Made by a program: the position numbers and the translations under genes. Shown here in pieces: positions 59,401 to 64,000 of a stretch of 64,000 nucleotides of DNA (positions within the stretch are counted from its first letter, which is position 1; each line of letters opens with the position of its first letter). The notes beneath the pieces are model-generated. The model saw nothing but the letters and a program-made list of their open reading frames with translations, did not search any database and had not been told where the DNA came from. Source of the stretch: Pomphorhynchus laevis (taxonomy: Eukaryota > Acanthocephala > Palaeacanthocephala > Echinorhynchida > Pomphorhynchidae); NCBI GenBank assembly GCA_012934845.2, contig WNNJ02000749.1, positions 1 to 64,000 on the forward strand, written 5' to 3'.

Positions 59401-62400
59401 TGCCCATCTTTGTACCTAATAAATATATAATTCTAAAATTTTTTTACAATATTTGTTTAGATCATATATATTATACAAATATAGCATATTTGTATAACAT
59501 ATTCGTTTATATCATACATTTATATTTTATAGCATTGATAAACATATATAAACATGTTTGATATATAGCTTGATATCTACCTGTAGCACCCTCGGTTTTT
59601 AAAATAACTTATATTATTTTTAAATAAAGTTATTATTTCTTTATCGAGTTGAGTTCAAACTACGAACTGTAAGTTCATATCACTGACTGTATATTTAGAT
59701 AATGACATTCTTATTGCGATTCTTATCCGAATAAGTTCTTATAATTTTTAATCATTTTAATTCTTCTTTTTCTGCAACGTTTGTTCCCCTTCGTTACGGA
59801 GACCGCTTAAAACGTGATCGTACCAGTGAAGTCGTCTTTCTCGAAGTTCATTGAGACGACATTTCTTAATGTTGATGCGACGATTTTTTTACGGCTGGCT
59901 TGTTACAAAGTCTTTCGCTAACCCTCATACTTTCTCAGCAATTTTTAATAATTTCAATTATTAATTATATTTAATAATTTTTATTAATAATTTTTTATAT
60001 TATTAAACGAAATAATTATATTTGAATACTTTCTTGAGTGATAAATAATATAATTTAGTATTTTTGTGATGTTTTTGTTTTATTAATATGTACCTATTTA
60101 AGTTACTATTATTATGTTATTAAGATATCGTGTTATTAATTTTTAGGACTGGTGGTGCTCGAATTTGCTACATATTTCACGAAATGTTCGGTCGAGCGTT
60201 AGAGTCTGTCGATCCCATAGGCGGTTTATCGGAATTAGATATATTAACGGCAATACGAAATTCAACAGTATATAGATCAAATTTTGTTGTTTAAATCCAC
60301 ATATTTATTTCAGGGTCCTAGACCAGCGTTATTTGTCTCAGAAACGAGCTTTGAGTCACTGGTCCGTCGACAAATAAAGAGGCTAGAAGAACCTAGTCTC
60401 AAATGTGTACATCTTGTACATGACGAATTGCAACGCATAGTGCAATTTTGCGATATAAAGGTATTTTGATTGTTCGTTACTGATTCTAGATGGAATATGT
60501 GCTAGCAATTTGCGAAGCGATTTCCGAGATTGTATATGCGCATTGTTGATGTGGTTACGTCATTGCTTCGTGATAGGTTGCCGGCCACAATTAAAATGGT
60601 ATTTCAAATATTATAATATATATCATGATTATATATTAAATAATTTATTAAATTATTTTACGTTAAAATATTACATATTAATATTTAATATATATTATTC
60701 TATATATTTTATAATATGTTAATATAATTTAGGTCCAGGATATTATTAATATTGAATTAGCGTATATCAATACAAAACATCCAGATTTTCATGCTGCTAA
60801 GACTTTGTATAAATGTGTCACAACAGGCGAAGTTGATGTACAATGTGCTTTAAGAAGTTTAACAAATTTGAATTTGTTAAATGTAACAAATTATCATTTT
60901 ACTCATTTCCTAAATTTTGTATTAACCAGGAAAATCAAGAGAATCTTTCAAATGAGAATGAGTGGGAACAAAACAATAACGATCGCGTATGTTTGACTTT
61001 AGCTACTTTTAATTTTTAATGCTAAATTTTCATTTAATTTATATTAATTAATCTAAATTTTATAAATATTATTTTTCCGTTTTTTAATTGTTTTGTATAT
61101 AGAAAATATATGCTTTTGCATACAGGATAAAGCAAAATTTATATTTTTATATTTTAATTTTAGAAACTGACAGTATTAGATTTAATTCCTTTAATATTAG
61201 TTTAGCGGTAGCTAACATTTAATGAGATTATATTAGTTTACATTTAATGAGATGTTCATATCATTACATTTATACAGTGAATCTTTTAATTTGGTATTAA
61301 ATCTTTTAATTTGGTATCTATTGAATCTATTAATTTTGTTGATCTAATAAAAATGTTGACTTTTGTTCCAAGTTATTATCGGTTTGTTTTAATTTAAATT
61401 TTAAATTAAATTCAACTAAAATTATAAAAGTAGGTTCATTTTTGTATGATCTAAAACGTTCTGCTAATAAAAATTGGATATAAAATATAGAATATTGGCT
61501 TAGTCATGCTGCATATTGTAGTATTATGCATTGATATCTCAATCGAAGATGTTCAACACATTAATTCACTGTTTATATTTAGTGGCGGTAATACTAACTT
61601 ACAACTAGAAAGTTAAATAAGAAATTAATGCCGATTGTTCAACGTTTAATATTTTGCCATTTTGCTATTTTGAAAAGAAACTTGTGTCAATTTTAGCAAC
61701 ATGAAGAAAAGCAAAATGATGAGCACGTTATGTCTACTCGTGAAAAAAAGGAATGCCAAATAATCGGTTAGTTTATGCTTTATTATGCAATTTCAATTAC
61801 ACATTATTTCAATTTATTTTAAAAATACCGTTTTGGATTACTATGTATATAAATATATTTATATAAAGTTAAAATATAAAATAAAAGTCAATTTTTATAA
61901 TTTGACTAATAAATATTATACGATGTATTCGAATAAGAAATAGATATCATCAGAAGGAACTGCTATGTTATTATGTTCCGCCCACTATTCAACGTCAAAT
62001 GTACATTATTTTGTTCAATGTAAATATTGATTTGTTCAAATCAATTAATTTGTAAATATTGATTAGTTGTAAGTTCAAGCGAGCTTTTCGGTTTGTTTAA
62101 AATAGTTTACTTAACTCTTTAGAACATTTAATTAAATCCTATTTTGAAATTGTACGAAAATCGATACAAGATCTCGTTCCGAAGGCGATTATGCATTTTC
62201 TTGTTAATAGTGCCAAAGATGGCATGCAGAGTGAGCTTGTTCAATCACTATACAAGCCAGGTGAATCCATAAATCAGCTGCTAGTTGAATGTCCACAAGC
62301 GGCATCAAAACGCCGAAATACCGAAAAAATGCTTGCGGTTCGTTTAAGCATTTAATACATGTATTTTAAAGTTATGTTTTTGCAGGCACTTGAGAAGGCA

Positions 62401-62442
62401 AGCGAAATAATAAGTGACATCCGGGAATCACCAATAGTATAG
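53408..62442 (+). CDS. DRP1: Dynamin-related protein 1 (mitochondrial/peroxisomal fission GTPase), 17 exons
   Basis: Exons: 53408-53509, 53558-53705, 56546-56667, 56726-56812, 56872-57034, 57888-58036, 58097-58201, 58250-58363, 58420-58511, 60147-60267, 60314-60460, 60506-60598, 60733-60882, 60930-60986, 61697-61766, 62123-62337, 62386-62442. All phases agree; product about 663 aa. GTPase domain: P-loop GSQSSGKSS, switch [30 protein letters not shown]. Middle domain: [52 protein letters not shown] short variable insert (exons 13-15) has no PH domain. The GED starts [20 protein letters not shown] and runs through [11 protein letters not shown]. Drp1 is a cytosolic GTPase that assembles around mitochondria and peroxisomes and constricts them. 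Start chosen because [15 protein letters not shown] matches family N-termini. All catalytic motifs are kept, so it looks functional. Exon 14 is the least certain exon. An AATAAA lies at 62603. Confidence 0.95.
53706..56545 (+). other. DRP1 intron 2 (2.84 kb)
   Basis: The largest intron. AT-rich with palindromic runs at 54300-54540 (ATAAGTTTATAATTTAATCA repeated), plus a LINE scrap at 54935-55155. Otherwise featureless. Confidence 0.7.
54935..55155 (+). mobile_element. LINE reverse transcriptase scrap in DRP1 intron 2
   Basis: Plus strand reads [20 protein letters not shown] then [10 protein letters not shown], the post-catalytic LLTYG motif region of LINE reverse transcriptases. Too short to place in a family. 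Confidence 0.55.
58690..59050 (+). mobile_element. Penelope-like reverse transcriptase fragment in DRP1 intron 9
   Basis: Reads [20 protein letters not shown], then [19 protein letters not shown]. This matches the PLE segment around VTFDV-x-SLYTN-P and its downstream L-x-x-C-x-x-N-x-F block. Broken after 58961. Same orientation as DRP1. Confidence 0.7.
59775..59950 (-). mobile_element. RTE LINE 3' fragment in DRP1 intron 9
   Basis: Minus strand: [20 protein letters not shown] then YDHVLSG, with the neighbouring ACAAGCCAGCCGTAAAAAAA. Matches the fragments at 7948-8170 and 8570-8828, the same diverged RTE subfamily. Confidence 0.75.
61945..61985 (-). repeat. PLE H-type tail hairpin scrap in DRP1 intron 15
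   Basis: ATCATCAGAAGGAACTGCTA and TGTTATTATGTTCCG match, in reverse complement, the AACATAGCAGTTCCTCCTGA block of the H tails at 36990-37030 and 37335-37365. Confidence 0.55.
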
Positions 62443-63405
62443 AATTAGACCTGTTTTACTTTTTCGATTTGTGTAAAAACAGTTTTGTTAATTGATTTGG
62501 CATGTTCATTTAGATTGATTCATGCAAATTGATTTGTGTTTATTTTAACGCTTAGCCTTTTCGAAAGAGCAAATCATTTTTATTGAATCATAATTATCCA
62601 ATAATAAATTAAATTACAAATTTAATAATTAAACACGCAATTAAATTAATGTAATTTGTTAAATTATAAAATTAAAAAGTAATACAACATTAAGACTTCA
62701 TTAATATTGGCAGTAAATACGTTATTATTCCATTTGCTTCAGATATGTTGGGATGATCAATAAGTGTCTAGAGTGTATAACAGATATCTAATGATTTTTT
62801 AAATGCCAATTGAGATATTATTAATTTAAATTATGCCAAAATATGTTAATTCGTGTTAAATGAAATGTTGTGCTTACGTATTTTACATCTTGCAATAAAT
62901 CATGTCCTGCTTCCAGTAGGTAATAAACTTAGAATTATGAAATGAACAAGCTGTATTGATGATCGAAGCCCGTAGGTTATATGGTTTTAAAGTTTATCTT
63001 TTTTTTGTTAATGTGATTCTTCATGATAGTTATGGGTAAATTGTGTAGATTTTGTTGTTTTCAATTGTCAAAATATTACAGATTTTATTTTTTAAAAATA
63101 CAAAACCGTTAATATAATCGAATCATAATGGCTTTAATTTAATGTGAAATGCAACAAAATATTGCAGTAATAGGGCTGTGAACGTAGTTATACTACCAGC
63201 CGTTACAAAACATCCTAATGTTCTACAATGTGTGAAATATTTCAAACTATTAATGACGATTCTATTTACCTTCGATCAATTCCGTATATGGTGTCAGCGT
63301 GATTATACGGTTGATTCGTTGGATTTCCATTGATTGACGGATAACTAAAAAATGTCAATTGTATTTAAGTAATTGTACAGGATTAGATTCAATTAGATTT
63401 ATTGA
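62443..63405. other. DRP1 downstream region
   Basis: AT-rich, no gene seen. AATAAA hexamers at 62603 and near 62894 are candidate polyadenylation signals for DRP1. Confidence 0.5.
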
Positions 63406-64000
63406 ATGAGTCAAATGATCAATAAAGCATTTATTAATAACTATAATTTATCCAAATCCTTTCTGTCTTTTGCTGTCAAACCTACTCCCTTGATATCCTA
63501 CTCCCAGTTCTCCTATCGTGATCTCACCAACTCACGTTACTCTTTCTCTTTACGGAAACGCTTTCCTTCTCGCGATCGTTGCGTCATCGTCACTAATATA
63601 ACTCCTTCCACCTCTTTATCTCCACAAGCACGCCTCGAGCACGATGTTTCCGCATTCAGATCCATCGTCTCGTCTCTTGTTCATGCAGATAAACCATCCT
63701 TTTTCAACAACATCTCTCCTGTCGCATTCATCCGCCTAAACAAATCTTCTCAATCTAATCCTTCCCAGCCCCCTCTCCTAAAAGTTATTTTCAAGCATTG
63801 CTCTCACGCGTCTTCTGTCGTCTCCCAACGATTCAAACTCATGTCCTCTTCAGCCACTCGCATTTCTCCCGATCGCACCCCCTCCGAAATCGCTCAACTC
63901 TCATCTGCCCGCATCGAAAAACGCCGTCGCGAGGAAAACGGCGAAACATCTCTCTCCATCCGAAACATCGACGGAAATTTTCAAGTTGTCCGCACCCGCC
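63406..64000 (+). CDS. Family C LINE ORF1 (copy C4), runs off window
   Basis: Open frame from ATG at 63406 to the window end, at least 198 residues, with no stop. Low complexity Ser-rich start, then RDRCVIVTNITPSTSLSPQA, PLLKVIFKHCSHASSV, LMSSSATRISPDRTPSEIAQ and a basic stretch SSARIEKRRREENGE. The RRM-like fold followed by an ISPDRTPSE-type segment is usual for CR1/L2 ORF1 proteins, which bind the element RNA. The final 106 bp equal the first 106 bp of C1 (20811-20918) with few differences, which fixes the family. Higher GC than host DNA. Confidence 0.82.
   Translation, partial: MSQMINKAFINNYNLSKSFLSFAVKPTPLISYSQFSYRDLTNSRYSFSLRKRFPSRDRCVIVTNITPSTSLSPQARLEHDVSAFRSIVSSLVHADKPSFFNNISPVAFIRLNKSSQSNPSQPPLLKVIFKHCSHASSVVSQRFKLMSSSATRISPDRTPSEIAQLSSARIEKRRREENGETSLSIRNIDGNFQVVRTR

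Overview
The window is eukaryotic, very AT-rich and looks like an invertebrate animal genome. It holds two host genes with GT-AG introns in a landscape of LINEs and Penelope-like elements (PLEs). Nothing bacterial or viral was recognised. A nematode-like or other ecdysozoan host fits the mix of RTE, CR1-like and PLE retroelements with small introns, but I cannot fix the species from sequence alone. Host genes: (1) 53408-62442 (+) is a complete 17-exon dynamin-related protein 1 gene (DRP1/DNM1L type, about 663 aa), assembled exon by exon with consistent splice phases. (2) 4684-15829 (-) is a second split gene. Six small exons splice in phase into about 290 residues whose N-terminal part resembles nucleoporin NUP50. 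Its last exons are not in the window. Its introns are full of repeats. Layout: 1-2470 RTE LINE; 2.5-4.6 kb AT-rich DNA with PLE fragments; 4.7-15.8 kb NUP50-like gene, with hammerhead-type ribozyme motifs, RTE tails, a foldback repeat and a 260-bp tandem repeat in its introns; 16.6-20.15 kb a decayed LINE with a duplicated 5' leader and an intact ORF1; 20.16-20.81 kb a CR1-like fragment (-); 20.81-23.85 kb a CR1/L2-like LINE (family C, copy C1); 24.06-24.35 kb an inverted repeat carrying hammerhead motifs; 24.75-28.64 kb a nearly intact CR1 (A) that splits an older CR1 (B); 28.6-30.6 kb family C copy C2 (-); 30.85-33.1 kb a PLE with a C-terminal GIY-YIG domain (-); 33.1-33.5 kb PLE tails; 33.5-35.06 kb family C copy C3 (-); 35.1-35.3 kb a 20-bp minisatellite; 35.4-37.4 kb a PLE without a C-terminal GIY-YIG, broken by (TA)n runs and followed by tandem tails; 37.9-38.3 kb two small fragments; 38.3-42.2 kb LINE D1 (-); 42.94-46.77 kb LINE D2 (+), nearly intact and head-to-head with D1; 42.2-42.95 and 46.77-48.39 kb a CR1 (E, -) apparently split by D2; 48.4-50.02 kb an array of 370-bp repeats; 50.02-51.86 kb LINE D3 (+), lacking its 3' half; 52.3-52.8 kb a LINE remnant; 53.4-62.4 kb DRP1; 63.4 kb to the end, the start of another family C element (C4). 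The most interesting signal is a dispersed set of hammerhead-ribozyme-like motifs at 6360, 7864, 7926, 8328, 24118 and 24261. They share one architecture: CUGANGA, a U, a 6-bp stem II with a 4-nt AGNA loop, then GAAA. The stem II sequences differ between loci but still pair. They lie in inverted-repeat units, and three of the loci are in introns of the NUP50-like gene. A decayed relative, flanked by (TA)n, sits inside a PLE reverse transcriptase at 35976.
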